DNA of 6,575 nucleotides from Pseudomonadota bacterium (GTDB lineage Bacteria > Pseudomonadota > Gammaproteobacteria > Burkholderiales > Burkholderiaceae_C), in assembly GCA_023418355.1 (NCBI GenBank), contig JAEZZU010000376.1, positions 1-6,575 on the forward strand, written 5' to 3'. Position 1 is the first letter of the stretch, and each line of letters opens with the position of its first letter. This document shows, piece by piece, positions 1 to 4,762 of the stretch. A program made the position numbers and the translations under genes. A model generated the notes under the pieces. It was not told the DNA's origin. It searched no databases and saw only the letters and a list, made by a program, of their open reading frames with translations.

Positions 1-1272
1 GCCATGTCTGAAATCGCGCTGGTCACAGCACGCAAGGCAAGGCTACAGAAGTTGATTGATGAGGGCGATACCGCCGCAGCTGCAGCGCTCAAGCTCGGCG
101 AAGACCCTACGCGCTTTCTCTCCACCATCCAGATCGGCATCACCTCCATCGGTGTGCTCAGCGGTATTTTTGGTGAAGCCGCTTTGGCCGGTCCCTTCTC
201 TGACTGGCTCGAGACCTTTGGTCTGAGCATGGCTACAGCTGACACGCTGGCCATGGTCATTGTGGTGATGGTGGTGACCTATCTGTCGATCGTGGTGGGC
301 GAGCTGGTGCCCAAGCGCCTGGGCCAGGCCAATCCTGAAATGATTGCCCGCCTGGTGGCACGCCCCATCAACTTCCTGGCCAAGGTTACCAAGCCCTTTG
401 TGTGGCTGCTCACCGTTTCCACGCAAGGCCTGCTCAAGCTGCTGGGCGTGAAAGAGAGCAAGGAAGCCACCGTGACCGAAGACGAAATCCACGCCGTGCT
501 GGCAGAAGGCACCAGCTCCGGTGCCATCGAGCAGAGCGAGCACACCATGGTGTGCAACGTGTTCCGTCTGGATGATCGCCAGATCTCCTCGCTGATGGTG
601 CCACGCTCCGACGTGGTGTGTCTGGACGTCAGAACCAGCTATGAAGAGCAGCTGGCCATCATCCAGGAATACGACCACCAGCGCTTCCCCGTGGTGGACG
701 GCAGTCTGGAAGACATGATTGGTGTGGTCACTGCGCGCCAGTGGATGATGCTGGCGCTCAATGGTCAGCATGATCTGCGCCATGCCGGCGATGCGCTGGA
801 AAAGCCGCTGTACATCCCGGAAACCATTACCGGCATGGAGCTGCTGGAAAACTTCAAGAACACCGGCGCACGCATGGCCTTTGTGATTGATGAATACGGC
901 GCGGTGCAGGGTCTGGTGACGCTGCATGACCTGATGGAAGCCATCACCGGCGAATTCGTGAGCGAAGACCCGAGCGATGCCTGGGCCATCCAGCGTGAAG
1001 ACGGCAGCTGGCTGCTGGACGGTCACATCCCGATTGTCGAGCTCAAGGACCGCCTGGGCCTGAAGGCCGTGCCCGAGGAAGACAAGGGCCGCTACCAGAC
1101 GCTCAGCGGCATGATGATGCTGCTGACCGGCAAGCTGCCTTCTGTGACCGACAAGGTGGTCTGGGACTCCTGGCAGTTTGAGGTGGTGGACATGGATGGC
1201 AAGATCATCGACAAGATCCAGGCCACCAGGTTGCAGGACCCTGCCGTGGTCAATGTGCAGACCGAAGACTGA
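1..1272 (+). CDS. CNNM/CBS/CorC_HlyC-domain membrane protein (hemolysin family, YtfL/PaeA-like), 5'-truncated
   Basis: Inner-membrane protein of the family annotated as hemolysin or CorC/TlyC. Members studied elsewhere export Mg2+ or polyamines; the substrate here cannot be told. The frame is open from base 1. The first Met (base 4) sits in the family's internal MSEIAL motif, which normally follows about 20 residues of the first membrane helix, so the true start lies upstream of the window. Counting from that Met, the order is: rest of the CNNM/DUF21 membrane domain (about 1-150, with hydrophobic stretches near 42-62 and 80-100 and the GELVPKRLG motif), a CBS pair (about 197-320, beginning SLMVPR; second CBS with FVIDEYGAVQGLVT), then a C-terminal CorC_HlyC domain (about 328-412, with FEVVDMDG). 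E. coli YtfL/PaeA, as I remember it, aligns along the whole length. The gene ends 24 bp before a strong terminator, so nothing is co-transcribed downstream. Confidence 0.93.
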   Translation, partial: AMSEIALVTARKARLQKLIDEGDTAAAAALKLGEDPTRFLSTIQIGITSIGVLSGIFGEAALAGPFSDWLETFGLSMATADTLAMVIVVMVVTYLSIVVGELVPKRLGQANPEMIARLVARPINFLAKVTKPFVWLLTVSTQGLLKLLGVKESKEATVTEDEIHAVLAEGTSSGAIEQSEHTMVCNVFRLDDRQISSLMVPRSDVVCLDVRTSYEEQLAIIQEYDHQRFPVVDGSLEDMIGVVTARQWMMLALNGQHDLRHAGDALEKPLYIPETITGMELLENFKNTGARMAFVIDEYGAVQGLVTLHDLMEAITGEFVSEDPSDAWAIQREDGSWLLDGHIPIVELKDRLGLKAVPEEDKGRYQTLSGMMMLLTGKLPSVTDKVVWDSWQFEVVDMDGKIIDKIQATRLQDPAVVNVQTED

Positions 1273-1295
1273 TGCTGCCCTTGAGGGCACAACGC

Positions 1296-1329
1296 AAAAA
1301 GAAAGCACCCGCAAGGCTGCTTTCTTTTT
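1296..1329. terminator. bidirectional rho-independent terminator between convergent genes
   Basis: A perfect 12-bp inverted repeat (1296-1307 with 1318-1329) encloses a 10-nt loop in which CC/GG can pair around GCAA. The plus strand runs into a T-rich tract through 1331, and the minus strand gets a T-run from the A-tract at 1296-1300. It lies between the stop of the CNNM/CBS gene (1272) and the stop of the NUDIX gene (1341), so it can serve both. Confidence 0.88.
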
Positions 1330-1340
1330 TTATCCTGGGC

Positions 1341-1760
1341 TCAAGCCTGTGACTGCAGCGCAGCGCTGAGCACTGGCAGCACCCTCTCGCACAGCAGGGG
1401 CGCGAAGTGCTCGTCCATGGGCGCATCAATGGGCCACCACTGCATGGCTGCAATTTCGGCCGCAATCTGCACATCGGGTGTGTGTGCCAGCTGCGCGTAA
1501 AACACCTGGGCCTGTACGCGTGTGTCCGCTTCGTTGGCTGCCCGGTGTTCAAACTGGCCCAGTGGCTGCAGTGTCGTGGTGGAAGCATCCCATTGCAGTT
1601 CTTCACGCAGTTCGCGTTGCAGGGCCTGTGGGGCTGTTTCGTTGCCGTCGATTTTGCCGCCGGGCAGCATCCAGAAGCGGGTGCCACGCTTGCGCACCAC
1701 CAGCAGTTGGCGCTGGGGATTGAGCAGGCAGGCAGTGGCAATGAACAAGGTGTTTGGCAT
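1341..1760 (-). CDS. NUDIX hydrolase (139 aa)
   Basis: Small cytoplasmic NUDIX-fold hydrolase. The family cleaves nucleoside diphosphates linked to another group X, such as oxidised dNTPs, ADP-ribose or diadenosine compounds. The box G-x5-E-x7-RE-U-x-EE-x-G-U is visible at residues 35-57: G35, E41, R49, E50, E53 and E54 are all present, so the metal-binding core is intact. The usual Gly near the end is Gln56 and the final aliphatic residue is Trp57. The N-terminal strand (FIATACLLN, QLLVVRKRG, FWMLPGG) resembles MutT-type enzymes, but the substrate cannot be assigned. The start lies 14 bp after the stop of the YkgJ-family gene and has no clear Shine-Dalgarno sequence, so translation probably depends on reinitiation or coupling. 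It is the last gene of a two-gene minus-strand operon ending at the 1296-1329 terminator. Confidence 0.9.
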   Translation of the reverse strand: MPNTLFIATACLLNPQRQLLVVRKRGTRFWMLPGGKIDGNETAPQALQRELREELQWDASTTTLQPLGQFEHRAANEADTRVQAQVFYAQLAHTPDVQIAAEIAAMQWWPIDAPMDEHFAPLLCERVLPVLSAALQSQA

Positions 1761-1774
1761 AGGGGTAACAAGGG

Positions 1775-2176
1775 TCAGCGCATGCGCTTGTCACCATAGG
1801 CGCACCAGCCGGGCTTGGGACCTTTCTTGGGGTGCAGGCGGCAGGTTTCCGGGCGCTTTTCGTAGACCGTGCAGCGGCGTGTCTGTGCATCCAGAAAATT
1901 GCAGTCGCCACTGGCGCGGCGCGCCATGGTGAAGATGTTGTGCTTGGGGTTGTAGTGGTCGATCAGCTTGGCCTTGAGCAGGCGCTTGGCGATCAGCTTG
2001 TGGTCCACATTGTCCACTTCAAACTGGTCCACCAGACCCAGACGTACCAGGTCGGACAGCTGTACTTCCAGTGGCATGGTGCAGCAGTTGGCCCCGCAGG
2101 TGTCACACATGCCGGGTTTGTATTTGCTCCAGGTTTCGAGACGATCAACGTCCACGATGCGGATGGCGGGTTTCAT
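1775..2176 (-). CDS. YkgJ-family cysteine cluster protein (133 aa)
   Basis: Member of the YkgJ/CxxCxxCC (UPF0153) family, thought to bind zinc or iron through clustered cysteines; no reaction is established. All eight cysteines can be seen: C24, C27, C31 and C32 (a CxxCxxxCC cluster), then C92, C102, C112 and C125, with the family signature C-x-V-Y-x-x-R-P-x-x-C-R at 102-113. There is no signal peptide or membrane segment, so it is probably cytoplasmic. The C-terminus is basic. It is the first gene of an operon with the NUDIX hydrolase. No convincing Shine-Dalgarno sequence precedes the ATG at 2176; the predicted sigma70 promoter at 2217-2244 would leave a leader of roughly 34 nt. The family assignment is firm and the biological role is open. 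Confidence 0.9.
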   Translation of the reverse strand: MKPAIRIVDVDRLETWSKYKPGMCDTCGANCCTMPLEVQLSDLVRLGLVDQFEVDNVDHKLIAKRLLKAKLIDHYNPKHNIFTMARRASGDCNFLDAQTRRCTVYEKRPETCRLHPKKGPKPGWCAYGDKRMR

Positions 2177-2216
2177 CAGACAGGCAAAGCAGCCAGGGCG
2201 TGTGGATGCTTGTGAA

Positions 2217-2244
2217 AAGATAGCTTCTTGCGCTTATTTTTCAA
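2217..2244 (-). promoter_or_regulatory. probable sigma70 promoter of the ykgJ-like/NUDIX operon
   Basis: On the minus strand TTGAAA (2244-2239) is followed by a 16-nt spacer and TATCTT (2222-2217), matching the sigma70 consensus at 9 of 12 positions. Initiation near 2210 would give a leader of about 34 nt before the ATG at 2176. The -35 and part of the -10 lie inside the palindromic repeat at 2220-2299. Predicted by eye only. Confidence 0.5.
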
Positions 2245-2299
2245 AGCTTTTCAATAGAAAAGTATTTGAAATATAGAAATATCAAGCGCTGCAAGCTAT
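2220..2299. repeat. 80-bp AT-rich nested palindrome (probable interspersed intergenic element)
   Basis: The outer arms 2220-2235 and 2284-2299 are inverted repeats matching at 13 of 16 positions; the three mismatches are consecutive in the middle of the arm. Inside, 2240-2252 and 2257-2270 pair over 12 bp (TTCAAA/TTTGAA and CTTTTC/GAAAAG) around a 1-nt/2-nt internal loop and an AATA loop. The core is far more AT-rich than its surroundings and codes for nothing. From memory, elements with ends like these recur between genes in Comamonadaceae; I could not check this here. Confidence 0.65.
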
Positions 2300-2355
2300 G
2301 GTTTTAAAAGTATGGAGGGGGCGTGACTCAGCCACGCGGCAGCGCACTATAGCGA

Positions 2356-2379
2356 GCGCTGCATGCGCCGGTGCAGCGC
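2356..2379. repeat. 8-bp perfect inverted repeat (GC-rich hairpin)
   Basis: GCGCTGCA (2356-2363) and TGCAGCGC (2372-2379) are exact inverted repeats around an 8-nt loop. They stand next to the terminator of the small membrane protein gene. For minus-strand transcripts the hairpin lies just past the T-run, so it may be a secondary stop structure or a 3'-end protector. Its role is unknown. Confidence 0.45.
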
Positions 2380-2381
2380 AC

Positions 2382-2411
2382 AAAAAAAGCCTGCGCATAC
2401 TGCGCAGGCTT
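2382..2411 (-). terminator. rho-independent terminator of the PepSY/small membrane protein operon
   Basis: A perfect 11-bp stem (2387-2397 with 2401-2411), GC-rich with a 3-nt loop, is followed on the minus strand by a run of seven T (2388-2382). It begins 25 bp after the stop of the 105-aa gene. Confidence 0.9.
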
Positions 2412-2436
2412 GTGGGGGAGCACACGGGCTGCGTGC

Positions 2437-2754
2437 TCAGGGAGACTGGTGTACGCCCACCAGGAACTGGCTGCACACGGAGTGCTCGGAGGCATTGCGA
2501 ATGCCTTCGGGTGGAATGCTCAGCTTGTCTGCCACCGCACTGTAGTTGCGCTTGAGTGTGCTGCCGGTCAGCACGCCCAGCGTACGCACCTGGTCGGTGG
2601 TGAGCATCTGGTTTTCCACGGCTTCCTGCATGGCCACGCAGACGCTGCTCATGGCGTCATAGCGCGCCACGGTGTGGGAGTAGAACAGGTAGCCACCAGC
2701 AAAACCGATCAGGGCGGTGATGATGGCAATCAGAAAAATTTTGCCCTTGCGCAT
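2437..2754 (-). CDS. small membrane-anchored protein of unknown function (105 aa)
   Basis: I do not recognise a family. A short basic N-terminus (MRKGK) leads into one hydrophobic segment (about residues 6-24, IFLIAIITALIGFAGGYLF), giving either a signal anchor or an uncleaved signal with the remaining 80 residues in the periplasm. There are two cysteines, C39 and C94, one near each end of the soluble part, which could form a disulfide. Two adjacent ATGs are possible. The GAGGA at 2765-2761 lies 6 nt before the second (2754) and only 3 nt before the first (2757), so I chose 2754; the longer form is 106 aa. The Shine-Dalgarno sequence overlaps the TGA of the upstream PepSY gene, so the two are translationally coupled and probably work in the same compartment. 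Coding-type codon use and a dedicated terminator downstream support a real gene. Confidence 0.8.
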   Translation of the reverse strand: MRKGKIFLIAIITALIGFAGGYLFYSHTVARYDAMSSVCVAMQEAVENQMLTTDQVRTLGVLTGSTLKRNYSAVADKLSIPPEGIRNASEHSVCSQFLVGVHQSP

Positions 2755-2760
2755 CATCGT

Positions 2761-2766
2761 TCCTCA
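2761..2766 (-). promoter_or_regulatory. stop codon/Shine-Dalgarno overlap (TGAGGA) coupling two genes
   Basis: On the minus strand TGAGGA contains the stop of the PepSY gene (2766-2764) and the GAGGA ribosome binding site (2765-2761) of the small membrane protein gene. This spacing favours the ATG at 2754 over that at 2757 and implies coupled translation. Confidence 0.7.
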
Positions 2767-3288
2767 GTCTTTCTTGGCACGCAGCACCTGGCCGTTGCTG
2801 GCATCGACCTTGATTTCCATGACGGTGAAATCAGGCTGCAGCACATCGACCTGGTAGGTGACCGTGCCCCAGTGGTTGTCGAGCTCGGCCTTCACGGCCT
2901 TGCCCGGCGTGTGGGCGGTTGCGGCCTGCACGGCCTGTGGCATGTCGATCTTGGCCTGCTCGGCGCGCTGCACATCCTTGCGCTTGGCGGCACCGTCATT
3001 GGCATGCAGGCGGGCCTGGCCATCGGCGGCATTGACCCAGACTTCCACGCTGTCACCCACAGGGGTCAGCACCTGCACTTCATAGCGCACGCCTGCGCCC
3101 TTGCCGTCTTCCAGTTCAACTTCCAGTGCCTTGCCCGGCACACTCTTGGTGGCGCTTTGGATGGCCTGCTCCAGGCTGATCTGTACATCACGGGTCAGAG
3201 CCTGCCACTGAGCGGGGCTGTCGGCCTGCGCAGCCCAGCTGATGCTGGACAGTGCGAGGGCGGCGATAAGCTGGCGGTGCATGCGCAT
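2764..3288 (-). CDS. exported tandem PepSY-domain protein (174 aa)
   Basis: Periplasmic protein with two PepSY units. PepSY domains occur in protease propeptides, regulators and ferric-reductase-type proteins, often as inhibitory or binding modules; no partner is identifiable here. A signal peptide is clear: basic start (MRMHRQ), hydrophobic core (LIAALALSSISWA), cleavage likely after AQA at residue 22. Unit 1 is about residues 36-93 (ISLEQAIQSA, PGKALEVELE, YEVQV, VNAADGQA) and unit 2 about 112-170 (IDMPQAVQAA, PGKAVKAELD, YQVDV, VDASNGQVLR), clearly repeats of each other. An upstream in-frame ATG exists (3321), but AAGGA lies 7 nt before the ATG at 3288 and the signal peptide begins correctly there, so that start was chosen. 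It is followed directly by the coupled 105-aa gene. A hairpin (3316-3351) sits in the leader, 120 bp downstream of the oxidoreductase gene. Confidence 0.9.
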   Translation of the reverse strand: MRMHRQLIAALALSSISWAAQADSPAQWQALTRDVQISLEQAIQSATKSVPGKALEVELEDGKGAGVRYEVQVLTPVGDSVEVWVNAADGQARLHANDGAAKRKDVQRAEQAKIDMPQAVQAATAHTPGKAVKAELDNHWGTVTYQVDVLQPDFTVMEIKVDASNGQVLRAKKD

Positions 3289-3315
3289 GGGGCAATCCTT
3301 GGAAGAGTCACAGAC

Positions 3316-3351
3316 ACACACAGGCTACCCCAGCGATGGGGCGCTGTGTGT
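3316..3351 (-). other. leader hairpin upstream of the PepSY gene
   Basis: An outer 8-bp stem (3316-3323 with 3344-3351, CA/TG repeats) and an inner 5-bp stem CCCCA/TGGGG (3328-3332 with 3337-3341) are stacked across a small internal loop with a 4-nt apex. No T-run follows on the minus strand, so it is not a standard terminator. It ends about 15 nt before the ribosome binding site of the PepSY gene. It could be a processing or stabilising structure, or a protein-binding site. Confidence 0.5.
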
Positions 3352-3372
3352 CAGAGTGTGACTCGGAGTGTT

Positions 3373-3405
3373 GCAAAAGGTTGTGCCGACGCCGTTGCAC
3401 GGCAC
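3373..3405 (-). terminator. possible weak terminator of the FAD oxidoreductase gene
   Basis: Just after the TAA at 3409, the minus strand can fold GTGCCG/CGGCAC (3405-3400 with 3388-3383), or alternatively a smaller GCCGT/ACGGC stem, followed within a few bases by CCTTTT (3380-3375). The stem is short and the T-tract has only four T, so termination may be partial, with read-through into the PepSY gene. Confidence 0.35.
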
Positions 3406-3408
3406 CGC

Positions 3409-4551
3409 TTACTTTTGCAGGCGCGCCGGGGCCAGCTGCTCGGCCTGCACCCCCTGGCGCAGCAGCAGTTCATCCACAGGCTCGGCCAGCAGCAGATTGC
3501 GCGCCAGCAGGCTGTAGCCCGCAGCACTCTGGATGCCGTAGCCGCCTTGTGCAGCCACCCAGAAGAACTCCGGCACATTGCTGTCCCAGCCAATCACCAT
3601 TTCGCCATCCGCCACAAAGGAGCGCAGGCCGGCCCAGGTGTGCGAGGGGCGGCGAATGCGCAGCGTGGTGGCCTGCTCGATGTTCCAGATGCCTGTTGCA
3701 ATGTCTTCTTCCTCAGGCTGCACATCGTGCGGCCAGGTGGCATCGGCATTGGCGGGAGAACCCAGCAGCTGCCCTGCATCAGGCTTGAAGTAAAAGCTCT
3801 CGTCCGCGCTGATCACCGCAGGCCAGTGCGTGGCATCCAGCCCTTCGGGAACCGGGAAGGTAAACGCACTGCGGCGTGCTGGCACCAGGCCAATGGCACG
3901 TGCGCCGGCCAGCTCCCCGATATGGTCCGCCCATGCGCCGGCGGCGTTGACCAGGGTGCGTGCCTGTGCCGTGCGGCCATCGGCCAGCGTCACCGTCCAG
4001 GTGCGGCTGGTACCATCCAGCGCCAGTGCGCTGACTTCGGCGTTGCACCACAGCTCGCCACCGGCATGGCGCATGCCGCGCAGAAAGCCCTGGTGCAGGG
4101 CATGTACGTCAATATCGCGCGCGCCATCGTCCACAAAACCGTCCACGATGCTCTCATTGAGCACCGGCACCAGCGCGCGCAGGGCATCGCCGTTCAGGCG
4201 CTGGGCGTCGGGCGAGTGCTTGACGGCCTCGGCATAGGCTTCATCGATCAGCGCCTTCTGCGCGGCCGTGCCCGCATACATCACGCCGCGTGGATGCAGG
4301 ATGGGGTAGTCCGTAAAGCCTGCGGGGGGCTGCTCGTAAAACGCACGGCTGGCACGTGTGAGCGCCTGCACCTGCATGGGGCCGTAATGCTCTTCAAACA
4401 GCGCAGCCGAGCGGCCCGTCGTGTGGTAGCCGGGCTGGCTTTCGCGCTCCAGCACCAGTACCTGCCTGCCAGCCTGCGCCAGCTGCCAGCCGACGGAGGC
4501 TCCCGCCATGCCAGCTCCGACCACGATTACATCCCAGATTGCTTCGCTCAT
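3409..4551 (-). CDS. FAD-dependent D-amino acid dehydrogenase-like oxidoreductase (DauA-related, 380 aa)
   Basis: DAO-family flavoenzyme expected to oxidise a D-amino or imino acid to the imino/2-oxo product and pass electrons to the respiratory chain. The FAD-binding Rossmann motif GAGMAG is at 12-17, with E35 in position for the ribose. The FAD-proximal motif GYHTTGRSAA (41-50), LVNAAGAWAD (200-209), ARRSAF (225-230), DESFYFKPDAG, LLGSPANAD, TWAGLRSFVADG and VAAQGGYGIQ closely match Pseudomonas aeruginosa D-arginine dehydrogenase DauA as I remember it. The carboxylate-binding arginines (R227, R310) and active-site tyrosines (Y56, Y254) are kept. The DauA residues that select basic substrates are not: Glu87 is Val90 here and His48 is Leu51. 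A neutral or different D-amino acid is therefore more likely than D-arginine. No signal peptide. AGGAG (4565-4561) lies 9 nt before the ATG. The gene is divergent from a chemoreceptor across an FNR-box region. No dauB or dauR neighbour is visible. Confidence 0.9.
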   Translation of the reverse strand: MSEAIWDVIVVGAGMAGASVGWQLAQAGRQVLVLERESQPGYHTTGRSAALFEEHYGPMQVQALTRASRAFYEQPPAGFTDYPILHPRGVMYAGTAAQKALIDEAYAEAVKHSPDAQRLNGDALRALVPVLNESIVDGFVDDGARDIDVHALHQGFLRGMRHAGGELWCNAEVSALALDGTSRTWTVTLADGRTAQARTLVNAAGAWADHIGELAGARAIGLVPARRSAFTFPVPEGLDATHWPAVISADESFYFKPDAGQLLGSPANADATWPHDVQPEEEDIATGIWNIEQATTLRIRRPSHTWAGLRSFVADGEMVIGWDSNVPEFFWVAAQGGYGIQSAAGYSLLARNLLLAEPVDELLLRQGVQAEQLAPARLQK

Positions 4552-4560
4552 TTGGTTTCA

Positions 4561-4612
4561 CTCCTAGTGACAGCCTCTGACCATACACCGGTACGAGTGG
4601 TGTCGTGATTTA
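4561..4612 (-). promoter_or_regulatory. leader with -10-like element and Shine-Dalgarno of the oxidoreductase gene
   Basis: On the minus strand AGGAG (4565-4561) is a good ribosome binding site. TAAATC (4612-4607) is a weak -10 candidate. Initiation near 4600 would place the FNR box centre at about -40.5, close to the -41.5 of class II FNR activation. The -10 matches the consensus poorly (3 of 6), so the promoter rests mainly on spacing. Confidence 0.4.
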
Positions 4613-4613
4613 C

Positions 4614-4627
4614 CTCAGGTATCTGAG
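4614..4627. repeat. inverted repeat CTCAG-N4-CTGAG in the divergent control region
   Basis: Perfect 5-bp arms (4614-4618 and 4623-4627) flank a 4-bp spacer, immediately beside the FNR box and next to the -10 candidate of the oxidoreductase gene. It could be a second operator, but arms this short can arise by chance. Confidence 0.3.
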
Positions 4628-4633
4628 CAAGGA

Positions 4634-4647
4634 TTGATCAGCATCAA
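4634..4647. promoter_or_regulatory. FNR/ANR-type operator (perfect consensus)
   Basis: TTGAT-CAGC-ATCAA matches the FNR/ANR consensus TTGAT-N4-ATCAA at all ten defined bases, and flanking A/T extends the dyad to 16 bp (4633-4648). It lies between two divergent genes, 83 bp from the oxidoreductase start and 116 bp from the chemoreceptor start. Either or both may be controlled. FNR-type proteins bind such sites when oxygen is low. Confidence 0.75.
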
Positions 4648-4684
4648 TACATACGCGGGTAACCCCTAGTAGCTGAACAGATGC

Positions 4685-4716
4685 TTGCACTTATAGGCGT
4701 GAAGTGCCGATACTTC
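4685..4716 (+). promoter_or_regulatory. candidate promoter of the chemoreceptor gene, with a sigma28-like -10
   Basis: GCCGATAC (4706-4713) differs from the flagellar sigma28 -10 GCCGATAA at one base, which suits a chemotaxis gene, but the sequence 11 nt upstream matches the sigma28 -35 poorly. A weak sigma70 alternative is TTGCAC (4685-4690), an 18-nt spacer, then GATACT (4709-4714). The -10 lies within a perfect inverted repeat, GAAGT-N6-ACTTC (4701-4716), which may be an operator. The motif is about 50 bp before the ATG. Confidence 0.4.
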
Positions 4717-4762
4717 CCGGTAGTTAACTTCTTGTCACAATCTGCTGCCCTTCATCCTTCAT

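Noticed and set aside
43..1314. A 423-codon minus-strand open frame under the CNNM/CBS gene
   Set aside because: It is the mirror of a strongly conserved membrane protein, is unusually rich in His and Gln, and runs through the terminator.
1250..1771. A 173-codon minus-strand frame overlapping the NUDIX gene and crossing the terminator
   Set aside because: The overlapping frame contains the intact NUDIX box. This one is Cys/Arg/Pro-rich and reads across a terminator hairpin.
2321..2337. GCGTG-N7-CACGC inverted repeat between the palindrome and the terminator
   Set aside because: The arms are only 5 bp in GC-rich DNA with no T-run or promoter context; chance is likely.
2764..3288. The tandem repeat within the PepSY protein as a DNA-level repeat
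   Set aside because: The two units resemble each other only at protein level; the DNA has diverged, so this is an old domain duplication.
3289..3321. An 11-residue N-terminal extension of the PepSY protein starting at 3321
   Set aside because: It would put polar and cysteine residues before the signal peptide and leaves the AAGGA site inside the coding region; the start at 3288 has correct spacing.
2371..4608. A 745-codon open frame on the plus strand, antisense to three genes
   Set aside because: It runs opposite the small membrane protein, PepSY and oxidoreductase genes, crosses their intergenic gaps, has a His/Gln/Ala-rich composition typical of high-GC antisense frames, and shows no domain.
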